Shown here one piece after another: positions 41,988 to 51,062 of a DNA stretch of 64,000 nt (position 1 is its first letter; each line of letters opens with the position of its first letter). The notes under the pieces are model-generated. The model saw only the letters and a list, made by a program, of their open reading frames with translations. It was not told the DNA's origin and ran no database searches. The translations under genes were made by a program, and so were the position numbers. The stretch is from Devosia sp. Root685 (lineage in GTDB: Bacteria; Pseudomonadota; Alphaproteobacteria; Rhizobiales; Devosiaceae): positions 1,056,871 through 1,120,870 of the forward strand of contig NZ_LMHK01000001.1 in assembly GCF_001427875.1 (NCBI RefSeq), in the 5' to 3' direction.

Positions 41988-43223
41988 TTACAGGTAGCCG
42001 CCTTCCTTGGCAGCAGTGTCATAGGCCGCCTTCACGTCGGACAGAGCCTGAGTGGCATCTTCGCTACCAGCCATGAATTCGGCCAATTCCGAGGACAGCG
42101 CGGTGTGCAGCAGGCCCATATAGGGCTGCATCGGGTAGGCACGGGCACCAGCATTTGCCGTGGCGATCACGCCGACCGCATTCGGGCCGGGCTCATAACC
42201 GGAAACCAGCCAAGTCGCGACGGTCGGGTTGGCGGCAACCATTTCTGGGCTGATACCATGCACCATGGCTTGGAACGAGGCAGCTGCGTCTTCGTCCGAG
42301 ATATTCTTGGCAATGGTGAAGCCATCCCACCACAGCGCCACAGCCGGGATCGAACCGCCACCGATGGTCGGCGCACCAGCCATCACTGTATTCGCCACCA
42401 CGCCTTCGGCAGCGCCTTCGCCCTTGAGCATATCGCCAGCGAGCGAACCCCATTGCACCATCATGGCAACCTTGCCGGCCTTGTATTCGGCCTGGATGCC
42501 ATTGGCGTCAAAGGTCAGATAGTCCGGATCCATATAGGCGGTCAGCGCCTTCATGGTCTCGAGAACTTTCTGGCCATTTTCGTTGTCGATAGCCAGTTCA
42601 GCCGAACCCGGCGCAAAGAACTCGCCGCCGGTGCCGAGATAGGCATTGACGAATTCGGCAGCCAGATCCCAGCCGGGCTTATCGGAAGCGGCCAGCGGAT
42701 ATTCCATCAGACCCGCATCCTTGATCGCCTTGGCAGCGGCGAGAATGTCTTCATACGACTTTGGCTCGGCAATGCCGGCCTGATCCAAAATATCCTTGCG
42801 ATAGAACAGGTGCTGGGCATTACCCATGAAGGCAACGGCCACGGTCTTGCCGTCGATCTTGATCAACTGGTTCGGCTGCAGCGAAGCGCCGTATTCGGCA
42901 ACCAGATCATCGAGCGGACGGATCAGATCAGCGTTCAGCAGCGGCACGATGGAATTGTTGGCAACCACGGCAACGGTATATTCGGCCGGATTGATCGAGA
43001 GCGCAGGAACCTGAAGATTTTTGTGCTCGGCAGTCGCGTTGGCGGTCACGGTCACGCCGTCGGCAGCGCACTCTGCGGCCGTGGTGTTGACGAGGCGTAG
43101 CGCTTCGAAATCATTGCTCAGAATTCGCACCGAACCGGCTTCGATGCCGCATTCGGCATAAGCGGCACCCGCCCCCAGGGCCAAGGCAACCGCCGAGACG
43201 GCTAGCGTAAGAAAGGGCTTCAT
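41988..43223 (-). CDS. Extracellular solute-binding protein (family 1)
   Basis: A 411-residue periplasmic binding protein. The signal peptide spans about 1-24 (MKPFLTLAVSAVALALGAGA... AYA|EC). Features include 'GKTVAVAFMGNAQHLFYRKDIL' and 'YKAGKVAMMVQWGSLAGDML'. It is the first gene of the importer operon and is preceded by two operators. ATG 43223 has CAGGAG upstream; the first in-frame start at 43262 does not. Confidence 0.92.
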   Translation of the reverse strand: MKPFLTLAVSAVALALGAGAAYAECGIEAGSVRILSNDFEALRLVNTTAAECAADGVTVTANATAEHKNLQVPALSINPAEYTVAVVANNSIVPLLNADLIRPLDDLVAEYGASLQPNQLIKIDGKTVAVAFMGNAQHLFYRKDILDQAGIAEPKSYEDILAAAKAIKDAGLMEYPLAASDKPGWDLAAEFVNAYLGTGGEFFAPGSAELAIDNENGQKVLETMKALTAYMDPDYLTFDANGIQAEYKAGKVAMMVQWGSLAGDMLKGEGAAEGVVANTVMAGAPTIGGGSIPAVALWWDGFTIAKNISDEDAAASFQAMVHGISPEMVAANPTVATWLVSGYEPGPNAVGVIATANAGARAYPMQPYMGLLHTALSSELAEFMAGSEDATQALSDVKAAYDTAAKEGGYL

Positions 43224-43316
43224 ATCGTTCTCCTGGCTTTGGGCAGCTACGTACCCTTGCAATGTTGCGGCAGCTCTCTCCGGCCAAACCGCACTTCCCT
43301 ATGGCGTTCCCTGCCG

Positions 43317-43332
43317 ATGCATACGTATGCAT
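43317..43332. promoter_or_regulatory. LacI-type operator (site 4), ATGCATACGTATGCAT
   Basis: A perfect 16-base palindrome 94 bases before the binding-protein start codon, the strongest of the five related sites. Confidence 0.85.
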
Positions 43333-43339
43333 TTCTATT

Positions 43340-43355
43340 TTGCATTCGTATGCAA
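43340..43355. promoter_or_regulatory. LacI-type operator (site 5), TTGCATTCGTATGCAA
   Basis: Identical to site 2. Its centre is 23 bases from that of site 4, about two helical turns, which would let two repressor dimers bind side by side over the importer promoter. The rest of 43224-43560 shows no gene. Confidence 0.85.
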
Positions 43356-43560
43356 TTTCTAGATAACCACATTGCTTCCGGTTCCGCAAGCGTTCTCCAT
43401 GGAGGTAATTTCGGCGTTTCTATCCAAACGTTGTAAGAGGCACAGAAGGGCCAAGGTGGATTGTCCACCTCAGCCTAACTGCTTTTGGGCCTTAGCCTTT
43501 ATGGATACTCGCGATGCCTATTCGGTGATGCCACCGAGAAATTAATCGCCGAGCCGGCGA

Positions 43561-44541
43561 CTAACCTAATGCCGCCTGAGCCGCGCAGATGCGGTCTACC
43601 AAAGCGTCGAAATCGCCTTTGGGAGGGCGGTTCGTGGCCAGTCGCTGCTTTAGGTGCGCAATGGGCTCGGCCAGAATCTCATCCAGGCTCTCTGCGCAGG
43701 AAAAGTCGCCGACCACGCTCTTTATCTTGGAGTTGTCGAAGATCGCTGTCCAGGCTTTGTCGCCGAGCAAGGGGCCGATCCATTCGGGATTGTAGCGGAT
43801 CAAGGTGTCGGTCGGAACATGCACGATCTTGGCCTCGACGCCGAGAAGGCGGCCGATAGCCTTCTGGATATCGTCCCAGATGTGGGCGCGATCGTTGGTG
43901 ATATGGAAAGTGTCGTTGAGAGCGGCCGCTTTGCCGAAAAGGCGGACGAAGGGCACCGCGAAATCGACTGAGCGTGTCAACGTCCAGGGCGTGTTGCCGT
44001 CTCCGGCAACAATGGTGGGTTCGCCCTCGAGCATACGGCGGGCCATGACATCGCTGTCGCCCATCATGATGGGGAGGCCGGTGCGCACGGTATGGCTGGG
44101 CCGCACCACGGTCCAAGGCAGGCTATCCGACTTTGCCAGCAACTGTTCGCAAGCGATCTTGGCCTGGCTATAGGGCCAGTAGGGATTGATGGCCGGCGTC
44201 TTCTCGGTGATCACATAGTGACGCGCCGGCTTTTCGTAGACCGAGGCGGACGAGATGAAGATGTATTGACCACAATGCCCGGTGAATACCTCGATGTCCC
44301 TGGCCACCTGGTCGGGCGTGAAGGCGATGAACTGGCAAACGACGTCGTATTTGGCTTTGGCAAGTTCGGCATATTCCGGCCCGGCCAGTTCGCCGACGAT
44401 CGACGTCACGCCTTTGGGCAAGGCGTCGGGTCGCTTGCCTCGATTGTAGACGCTGACATTGTGTCCTTGAGCCACCGCTTCGGCTACGCAGGGGTAGGAA
44501 ATCTGGCCAGTGCCGCCGATGAAGAGGATAGTCAAAGCCAT
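43561..44541 (-). CDS. NAD-dependent epimerase/dehydratase-family protein
   Basis: A 326-residue extended-SDR protein. 'ILFIGGTGQISYPCVAEAVAQGHNV' is the cofactor site, with 'FISSASVYEK' and 'YWPYSQAKIACEQLL' supplying the Tyr-x-x-x-Lys. It resembles NAD-dependent epimerases acting on sugars or sugar nucleotides. It follows the isomerase gene by 35 bases on the same strand, so the two probably form one operon. Confidence 0.82.
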   Translation of the reverse strand: MALTILFIGGTGQISYPCVAEAVAQGHNVSVYNRGKRPDALPKGVTSIVGELAGPEYAELAKAKYDVVCQFIAFTPDQVARDIEVFTGHCGQYIFISSASVYEKPARHYVITEKTPAINPYWPYSQAKIACEQLLAKSDSLPWTVVRPSHTVRTGLPIMMGDSDVMARRMLEGEPTIVAGDGNTPWTLTRSVDFAVPFVRLFGKAAALNDTFHITNDRAHIWDDIQKAIGRLLGVEAKIVHVPTDTLIRYNPEWIGPLLGDKAWTAIFDNSKIKSVVGDFSCAESLDEILAEPIAHLKQRLATNRPPKGDFDALVDRICAAQAALG

Positions 44542-44576
44542 GGAAAACCTCGAAATCTGAATGGAAGATGCATCCG

Positions 44577-45443
44577 CTAAACAGCGGCGCCTGCAATGTT
44601 TTTGATGTAAGCGAGACCGCGTTTATATTCGGGCACGCCAAAATGTTCGAGCATCAGCGGAACGTCGCGCCCCAGTTTACGGATCTCTGCTACATAAGCG
44701 CCATAGTCGAGATTGCCCTCGCCCGGCGGCACTTCATCGAAATGGAACGAGATCGTTCCCGGCCCACCCTGCATCACGATATCCTTGGCGTGGCACGACA
44801 CAACCCATGGCCCGAGCAAATCAAACGCCTCGCGGATCATGCGTCCGGTATTGAAGTAGAGACGCGGGCTGATCACCATATTTGCTGCATCGATATGCGC
44901 GCCGAATTGCGGACGGTCGATTGCCTTGAGCAGCTTGAGATAGTTTTCCGCCGTGTCGGTCACAAGCCAGGGCACCATTTCCAATGAGAATTTGGTGCGC
45001 TTGGGCTTTACCGCATCGATGACATAGCGCGCCGTATCCACCGCCCGCTGAAACCCCGCTTCGCTCTGATTGTCGGGATGCGGACCATAGTCGTAATTGT
45101 CGCTCAATTGCCAAGGGTCGCCCGCATGACCCACGGTGCCGTGAAAGGCAACGCAGGCCCGCGCGCCCAGCTCGTCCGCCAGCGCCAATTGATGGACGGC
45201 GTAGTCTAGATTGGCCTGCTGCTGGCTCGCGTCATGGGCGATCAGGTTCTTCCACGCGCCCGCCTCCGCAATGATCACGTCTGCATCGGCCATCGCCTTG
45301 GTGATACCAGTGATTTCATCGCGATTGTCCACGCTGATATTGGGCATGTAGGCCGCATTGTAGCCGAAGGCGACATGCTCTCGGGCATAGGCTTCCGGAT
45401 CGCCCCTATAGTCGATGCCGTAGCCGCCGAGTCTCATCGTCAT
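44577..45443 (-). CDS. Sugar phosphate isomerase/epimerase-like TIM-barrel protein
   Basis: A 288-residue AP-endonuclease-2-like TIM barrel. Metal-ligand motifs are 'FSLEMVPWLVTD' (Glu), 'GAHIDAANMVISP' (His/Asp), 'SCHAKDIVMQGG' and 'PLMLEHFGVPEY' (Glu), the pattern of sugar epimerases and inosose isomerases. It is the first gene of the two-gene unit with the epimerase. The substrate is unknown. Confidence 0.82.
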   Translation of the reverse strand: MTMRLGGYGIDYRGDPEAYAREHVAFGYNAAYMPNISVDNRDEITGITKAMADADVIIAEAGAWKNLIAHDASQQQANLDYAVHQLALADELGARACVAFHGTVGHAGDPWQLSDNYDYGPHPDNQSEAGFQRAVDTARYVIDAVKPKRTKFSLEMVPWLVTDTAENYLKLLKAIDRPQFGAHIDAANMVISPRLYFNTGRMIREAFDLLGPWVVSCHAKDIVMQGGPGTISFHFDEVPPGEGNLDYGAYVAEIRKLGRDVPLMLEHFGVPEYKRGLAYIKNIAGAAV

Positions 45444-45574
45444 GCGCGGTCCTCCCCCTGCTGCCCGGGATAAAGCAGCACCTTCCGGCGGCGTCCCGAC
45501 TCTTCGCGCCCGCCAGTAATCTCTACGCTTAGAATTTTCGTCTCCTCCTCAGAAAACCAAAGTCGTTTGTGGGA

Positions 45575-45955
45575 TTAGTCTCCCCCGCCCGTGGTGCTGT
45601 CGCAAACAATCAATCGGGGTCGACTTGGTGACACGCGGCTCAGGCAAGCCGTCGGCGCCGCGATCAGTTGCAGCAGGCGCTCCACCGCCAGCTCGGTCAC
45701 CAAATCGACCTCGTATTTGACCGAGGAGATGGGCATGGCCGCGTGCTCGACAAATTCGATATTGTCAAAGCCCATGATGGCAACATCTTGGGGCACGCGC
45801 AGATTGTTTTCTATTCCTCGTCGAGATCGTCATTTTAGGTCGCAAAGAGCGTGGAATAGCCGCGCTCGGATAAAAGCATCTCGACGGGTTGGGCCACTTG
45901 CGTCAAAGCCGGGTCGCTGCCGCAGTCAGCGGCCTACCCGACATCGAGGACCATG
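45575..45955 (-). pseudogene. Decayed LacI-family regulator
   Basis: Fragments of one LacI-type gene remain. Read on the minus strand, 'VVLDVG' and 'VEMLLSERGYSTLFAT' come from the start of the sensor domain and are broken by stop codons. 'VPQDVAIMGFDNIEFVEHAAMPISSV' comes from the C-terminal half. About 150 residues between them and the whole DNA-binding head are missing. The intact TIM-barrel/epimerase unit lies just downstream, so this may once have regulated it. Confidence 0.7.
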
Positions 45956-46007
45956 CTATGGTGGCCGCCGCATTGCAATACATCCGGCTTGGGCTAGGAG
46001 CACCTTG

Positions 46008-46279
46008 ATGGAGACCGAACTTTACTGGTCAAAACCTGTTCGGCTTCCTGCCCAATAGTCGCTTCCCTTTGCTGCTTCATCGCAACGCTGTGCCTGCGGC
46101 GAGGATGCGCTAATCGACCGCTTCCGCGGCAATTCTGGCTCAACAACTGGCGCTACCCGGGCGTCTATATCTATCCACATTTTCATTCGACGACGCACGA
46201 GTGCCTTGGCTGCGCCAGCGATTGGATGGACGTGGAACTGTTCGGCCCCGGCGGAAAGTGTGCTGCCGGCCTCGTCGTT
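46008..46279 (+). pseudogene. Decayed YjlB-like cupin gene
   Basis: An ATG at 46008 starts a frame that soon closes. A second frame reads 'FGFLPNSRFPLLLHRNAVPA', and a third reads 'NNWRYPGVYIYPHFHSTTHE' then 'CLGCA...ELFGPGGK'. Together they match the order of a YjlB-type cupin (metal motif HFHSTTHE), but with at least two frameshifts and a stop, and with the C-terminus lost. It sits against the end of the beta-propeller gene on the opposite strand. Confidence 0.6.
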
Positions 46280-47821
46280 TCAGCTCCTGGCCCCGGTGAT
46301 CGCCGACACATCGATCACATGGATCTGCCGCTGCCCGGTATGTGCTGAATCTATGCTGACCTTTCTCCCATCGCGGCTCCAGCGGGGGTGAAGGTCACAT
46401 CGAATCTCATTTTTAAGCTCGGGCGGCGAAAAGAACTTTCCGATATCGACACGCCGGCCGGTGGCCATTTCGTAGAGGATCAAAATCCGATTGCTCTCGG
46501 CGTCAGGATAGGTGTCGGTCAACATCCACTTGCGATCAGGCGAGAAGGAGCAGTGCCCGTCCGACGAGAAAACCTCCTGCCCGATCGGGGTAAACTTGTC
46601 CTCGTAGAGGTCATAGAGCGCATACTCGTCGGTGTCCGTGCCCGGCGTTCGGGCATAGGCAACGATGGTCCGTTCGTCGAAATAACCGAAGTGCGAGAAG
46701 TAGGTGTTGTCGTGAACCAGCCTTATGTCCTTCCCATCTGGCGAAGATCGATAAAAGCGATCGTTGAAACGCACTTTGGGATCGAATTGGCAGCGATTGA
46801 GAAAGACAAAATTGCTCCCGTCCGGGGAGATCGTCAGATGGTTGACCCAATGCGGTCCCAGATGCATGCGCGGAATGGTCTGCGTTTCGAAGAGGCGTTG
46901 TAGCGAGATGATGAGTTCGCTTTCGCCGGTCTTGAGATCGATGCGATAAACGCCGTCATGATCGGGATGCGGGTCGGGCAAGGTGTTTTCGGCGCCATCC
47001 GGATACCCATACCCGGGCCGCGTATGATGAAGCCGGGCATAGTTGAGACCTACCGCATAGTCTTCGGCGACCGCGTAGAAGCTGCGCGACAGGCGTCGCT
47101 TCTCGTCCGTCACGACGTTGTGGATCACCGCATAAAATCGATCGTCCTCCCGCACGTTGTAGATGATCGTATCTTCAGGAGACGACGGCAGCCACTGCAG
47201 CATTGTGCCCTGTTGCCAACTCCAGGCGCTGGTCTCGGCAAGGGGAATCCAACGATTGCCGTCCTCCGTATCAATCATCCCGATGACGGCGACGTCGTCC
47301 CGGGTCGGCTGGCGATCGACGAAGTCCGTCTCAAGGGCGAGGTGGTAGCGGCCCGACTGGTTCCAGGGATACTTGTCGTAATAGCCGAAGAAATGATGTT
47401 TGCCGGAGGTGATCGGCCTGACTTCGAGCGGGTGCTGCTCGATCTTGTTCGATTGCGTGGCCGCAGGGCCGGCTCCGCTTTGGGCGGCCGGAGCACCGCC
47501 GAGCGACAACGGAAGTCGATGTTCTATCTGGGTCATGGAATAGTACTCGGCCAATGGTGGGGTAATGACGACCTCAAAGTCGCCGAGGGGAAGATTGTGG
47601 GTGGCGGCGAGCGGGATACGCGTCACCTCGGGCGAGAGCTGGACGTCGCGTTGCGCATAGGTGCGGCCGCTTTCGTGCACGAGCCGGAGTGTGATGTCGC
47701 AGAGCTCAGCCATTGGCGGGTCGATCCCGATGACGATGCCTTCGCCCGGCTGCGGCTCCAACAAGGCGAGCCGCGGCAGGATGCGCTGGAATTTTTCCAG
47801 TCTTTGCTGATCAGTGCTCAT
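46280..47821 (-). CDS. Beta-propeller protein, oligogalacturonate-lyase-like
   Basis: A 513-residue protein with no signal peptide. The N-terminal ~130 residues are unrecognised. Then come blade-like repeats with 'GKHHFFGYYDKYPWNQSGRYHLALE', 'MHLGPHWVNHLTISPDGSNFVFLNRCQ', 'SSDGHCSFSPDRKWMLTDTYPD' and 'DLHPRWSRDGRKVSIDSAHTGQRQIHVID', the WD40/TolB-like pattern shared by PL22 oligogalacturonate lyases. Several conserved His suggest a metal site. The start at 47821 overlaps the ATPase stop (ATGA). It is the last gene of the GH4/ABC operon, so a role in breaking down the imported sugar is likely; lyase activity is unproven. Confidence 0.7.
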   Translation of the reverse strand: MSTDQQRLEKFQRILPRLALLEPQPGEGIVIGIDPPMAELCDITLRLVHESGRTYAQRDVQLSPEVTRIPLAATHNLPLGDFEVVITPPLAEYYSMTQIEHRLPLSLGGAPAAQSGAGPAATQSNKIEQHPLEVRPITSGKHHFFGYYDKYPWNQSGRYHLALETDFVDRQPTRDDVAVIGMIDTEDGNRWIPLAETSAWSWQQGTMLQWLPSSPEDTIIYNVREDDRFYAVIHNVVTDEKRRLSRSFYAVAEDYAVGLNYARLHHTRPGYGYPDGAENTLPDPHPDHDGVYRIDLKTGESELIISLQRLFETQTIPRMHLGPHWVNHLTISPDGSNFVFLNRCQFDPKVRFNDRFYRSSPDGKDIRLVHDNTYFSHFGYFDERTIVAYARTPGTDTDEYALYDLYEDKFTPIGQEVFSSDGHCSFSPDRKWMLTDTYPDAESNRILILYEMATGRRVDIGKFFSPPELKNEIRCDLHPRWSRDGRKVSIDSAHTGQRQIHVIDVSAITGARS

Positions 47822-48870
47822 GCCGGCACCTGCTCGGTTGGTGCGCCAACCCCGGCGAGTGCGAGTGTCTCGGCATAGTGGCAACGGGCCTGATGGTTGG
47901 GGCCGACCTCGCGCAGAACCGGAACTTCGCTGATACAGCGCCGACCATCATTGAAATTGCATCTTGTGTGGAATGGGCAGCCGCTTGGCCGGGCGAAAGG
48001 ATCGGGCACGGTTCCGCGGATGGGCTCGAGCCGTTGGCCAGTCGTGCGCTGTCCCAGGCGTGGAATGGAATGTAGCAAAGCGTGGGTGTAGGGATGCTTG
48101 GGGGCGAAAAAGATGTCGTCGACCGAGGCCGCTTCGACTACCTGCCCCATATACATGACCACGACATATTCGGTCATCTGCGCCACTACGCCCAGATCGT
48201 GCGTCACAAACAGGATCGCCATGCCGAACTCGGCCTGCAACTTGCGCATCAAGGCAAGGATTTGCGCCTGGGTGGTCACGTCGAGAGCCGTCGTCGGCTC
48301 ATCGGCGATCAACAGCCGCGGTTCGCAGGACAGTGCCATGGCGATCATCGCTCTCTGGCGCATGCCGCCGGAGATTTCATACGGATATTGATCGATGATC
48401 TGCTCAGGCCGCGGCATGGCGACCTTGGCGAGAATGTCGATGGCCATTTTGCGCGCTTGAGCCGCCGGCACCTTTTTGTGGAGTTGAATGGCCTCCATGA
48501 TCTGATCGCCGATGGTGTGCACCGGGGAGAGTGAACTCATCGGCTCCTGAAAGATCATCGCGATCTCGCCGCCCCGAATGTCGCGGATGGGTCGTCCGTT
48601 CGCATCCATGCCGGTCAGATCGACCATCTCGCCGGTCTTGCGGCGGAAGCGGATTTTGCCCGAGGCGATCTGCCCGGGTTTCGGCACGATCCTCAGGATG
48701 GACCTGAGCATCACCGATTTGCCGCAGCCGCTTTCCCCAACGATGCCGACCGCCTGGCCCTCGCGCACGGTGAGGCTGGCGCCTTCGACGGCTTTCACGA
48801 TCCCCTGGGGGGTATGGTAGTGGGTCTTGAGTTCATCGATCTCAAGGAGCAGATGGCGATCGTCGGTCAT
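47818..48870 (-). CDS. Dipeptide/oligosaccharide ABC transporter ATPase (OppD/DppD type)
   Basis: A 350-residue ATPase: Walker A '[16 protein letters not shown]', signature '[17 protein letters not shown]', Walker B '[14 protein letters not shown]', and the Cys-containing C-terminal extension '[18 protein letters not shown]' of the oligopeptide group. ATG 48870 overlaps the stop of the upstream ATPase (ATGA); the long frame from 49023 would overlap that gene further. Confidence 0.93.
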   Translation of the reverse strand: MTDDRHLLLEIDELKTHYHTPQGIVKAVEGASLTVREGQAVGIVGESGCGKSVMLRSILRIVPKPGQIASGKIRFRRKTGEMVDLTGMDANGRPIRDIRGGEIAMIFQEPMSSLSPVHTIGDQIMEAIQLHKKVPAAQARKMAIDILAKVAMPRPEQIIDQYPYEISGGMRQRAMIAMALSCEPRLLIADEPTTALDVTTQAQILALMRKLQAEFGMAILFVTHDLGVVAQMTEYVVVMYMGQVVEAASVDDIFFAPKHPYTHALLHSIPRLGQRTTGQRLEPIRGTVPDPFARPSGCPFHTRCNFNDGRRCISEVPVLREVGPNHQARCHYAETLALAGVGAPTEQVPA

Positions 48871-49913
48871 GCGCCTGCCTCCGCAAGTTCGGCGACCCCA
48901 TCGAGCCGCAATTCCTCGGCCCGATGGCAGCGGACGAAGCGTCCGGGTGAGAACTCGCGCAGCTCGGGCTCCTCGGTCCGGCAGCGCTCCACGCAATAGC
49001 CGCAACGGGGATGGAAGTGACATCCTGGCGGAAGGTTTGCCGCGTTTGCGAGATCCCCCTCCAACAGGCGGGGCTGACTGGCGGCGCGTGGATTTGCCGG
49101 CGGCACCGCCGACATCAATGCTTCCGTATAAGGGTGCAGCGGGCGGGCGAAGAGATCGCTGGTTTCGGCAAGCTCCACCACCTGACCCACATACATCACC
49201 GCAACCCGATCGCAGAGATATTCGACAACGCCAAGATCGTGGGCGATGAACAGGTAGGTCAGGTTCTTTTCCGCCTGCAGATCCTGCAGGAGATTGAGGA
49301 TTTGCGCCTGCACGGAGACGTCGAGTGCCGACACCGGTTCATCGCAGACGATCACGCGAGGATTAAGCGCCAGGGCTCTGGCGATGCCGATGCGCTGACG
49401 CTGCCCACCGGAAAAGGCATGGGGATAGCGGACCATATATTCGGCCCGCAGGCCCACGCGTTCCAGCAACTCGCCAACGCGGCGAGCGACTTCCTTGCCG
49501 CGGGCCAGGCCATTCACCACCATCGGCTCGCCGATAATGTCGAGCAGCGTCATGCGCGGATTGAGCGACGAGATCGGGTCCTGGAAAATCATCTGTACAT
49601 CTTGCCGATATGGCTTGAGTTGCCGCGGCGAGAGCGTCGCAAGGTCGATGTCGCGACCATCCTCGGGCGAATAGATGATTTCGCCGTCGGTTGGGTCGAG
49701 GGCACGAGCGATGCAGCGGCCGAGTGTGGTTTTGCCGCAGCCGCTTTCGCCCACAAGCCCGAAGGTTTCGCCTTCGTAGATCGTGAAAGTGACACCATCC
49801 ACGGCGCGGATGGCTTTGCTGACGGCACCAGTCCAGTGCTTCTTGCCGCCATAGTGCTTTTTCAGATCACGTATGGCGAGGATGGGATCGGCGGTGGCAA
49901 TGGGGGGTTGCAT
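48867..49913 (-). CDS. Dipeptide/oligosaccharide ABC transporter ATPase (OppF/DppF type)
   Basis: A 348-residue ATPase with Walker A '[18 protein letters not shown]', signature 'AFSGGQRQRIGIARALAL', Walker B 'VIVCDEPVSALDVSVQ', and the C-terminal 'PPGCHFHPRCGYCVERC' extension. It pairs with the next ATPase; four-base overlap at its end. Confidence 0.93.
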   Translation of the reverse strand: MQPPIATADPILAIRDLKKHYGGKKHWTGAVSKAIRAVDGVTFTIYEGETFGLVGESGCGKTTLGRCIARALDPTDGEIIYSPEDGRDIDLATLSPRQLKPYRQDVQMIFQDPISSLNPRMTLLDIIGEPMVVNGLARGKEVARRVGELLERVGLRAEYMVRYPHAFSGGQRQRIGIARALALNPRVIVCDEPVSALDVSVQAQILNLLQDLQAEKNLTYLFIAHDLGVVEYLCDRVAVMYVGQVVELAETSDLFARPLHPYTEALMSAVPPANPRAASQPRLLEGDLANAANLPPGCHFHPRCGYCVERCRTEEPELREFSPGRFVRCHRAEELRLDGVAELAEAGA

Positions 49914-49922
49914 CGCGGCCTC

Positions 49923-51062
49923 CTAGCGAGAGAATGGATCGGCGGCGTCGCGCGCGCCGTCACCGACAAAATTAAAGGCCAACACAACCGACACCACGCA
50001 CGCCGCCGGACCGATCCAGAGCCAGGGATAGAACTGGATGATCTGGACCTTCTGGGACTCCTGCAAAAGCACGCCCCAACTGACGGTCGGCACCTTGAGA
50101 CCCACACCCAGAAAGCTGAGTGCGGTTTCGCCGATGATGATGCCCGGGATGGCCAGGGTCAGCGTGACGATGACGTAGCTCATCAGGTTGGGGACGAGGT
50201 GCTTGGCAATGATCCTCGTCTGGCTCGCGCCATAGACGCGAGCCGCGGTGACGAAGTCCTGCTCTCGCAGGGCCAGGAACCGGCCGCGAGCCACGCGTGC
50301 AGTGCTGGTCCATGAGATCAGCGAGAGCACAACGAGGATGGCGAAATACTGGTAGAGCGGCGGCCAATCCCGCGGCACGGCGGCCGCAAGCCCAAGCCAG
50401 AGGGGGATGGTGGGAATGGCGATGATCGCTTCGATCAGACGCTGGATAAAATTGTCGATCCAGCCTCCGTAAAGCCCTGAAATACCGCCGATGAGCAGCC
50501 CCAGGACGAGGCTCAGGAAAACAGAAATGATACCCACCGAGAGTGAAATCTGCGCTCCATAGACCAGGCGCGTGAAGAGATCGCGCCCAAAATGGTCGGT
50601 GCCCGCCAGATGGAAGTAGCCTTCATCGACGCCGAAGAGATGCCTGTCTGCGTCAATCAACCCGAAGAGCTTATAGGGTTCACCTTGAACGAAGAGCCGG
50701 AGTGGAAATTTCTGGGTGGTGTCGGCAACATAGACTGGGCTCAGCGTTTTCAGATCGCGCGTCATCTTCCAGCCATAGACGAACGGCTGGAGGTGAAATT
50801 GCCCGGTCTCGTCGACGAAATTGATGCCTTGGGGTGGCGCGTAGAGATTCCGCGATCGGGAAGCGGGATCGTAGGGCGCAACGAAGCCGGCAAAAATGGT
50901 GGCGAGATAGGCAAGGATCAGGAAGATCGCGGAAGCCACGGCGAGCTTGTGCTTGCGGAACTTCCACCACATCAGTCGCCGCGGCGAAATGATGCGGACG
51001 GCAACCCCGTCTGATGTCGCGACTGGCGCCGGGGCGACTGGCGTGGTGGCTTCGGCTGTCAT
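49923..51062 (-). CDS. Dipeptide/oligosaccharide ABC transporter permease (DppC/OppC type)
   Basis: A 379-residue permease with an N-terminal cytoplasmic tail, a first membrane helix at about 44-64, a large periplasmic loop (about 65-185) and the channel core with 'VYGASQTRIIAKHLVPNLMSYVI'. The ending 'NFVGDGARDAADPFSR' is the hallmark C-terminus of this subunit. ATG 51062 overlaps the previous permease stop (ATGA). Confidence 0.92.
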   Translation of the reverse strand: MTAEATTPVAPAPVATSDGVAVRIISPRRLMWWKFRKHKLAVASAIFLILAYLATIFAGFVAPYDPASRSRNLYAPPQGINFVDETGQFHLQPFVYGWKMTRDLKTLSPVYVADTTQKFPLRLFVQGEPYKLFGLIDADRHLFGVDEGYFHLAGTDHFGRDLFTRLVYGAQISLSVGIISVFLSLVLGLLIGGISGLYGGWIDNFIQRLIEAIIAIPTIPLWLGLAAAVPRDWPPLYQYFAILVVLSLISWTSTARVARGRFLALREQDFVTAARVYGASQTRIIAKHLVPNLMSYVIVTLTLAIPGIIIGETALSFLGVGLKVPTVSWGVLLQESQKVQIIQFYPWLWIGPAACVVSVVLAFNFVGDGARDAADPFSR

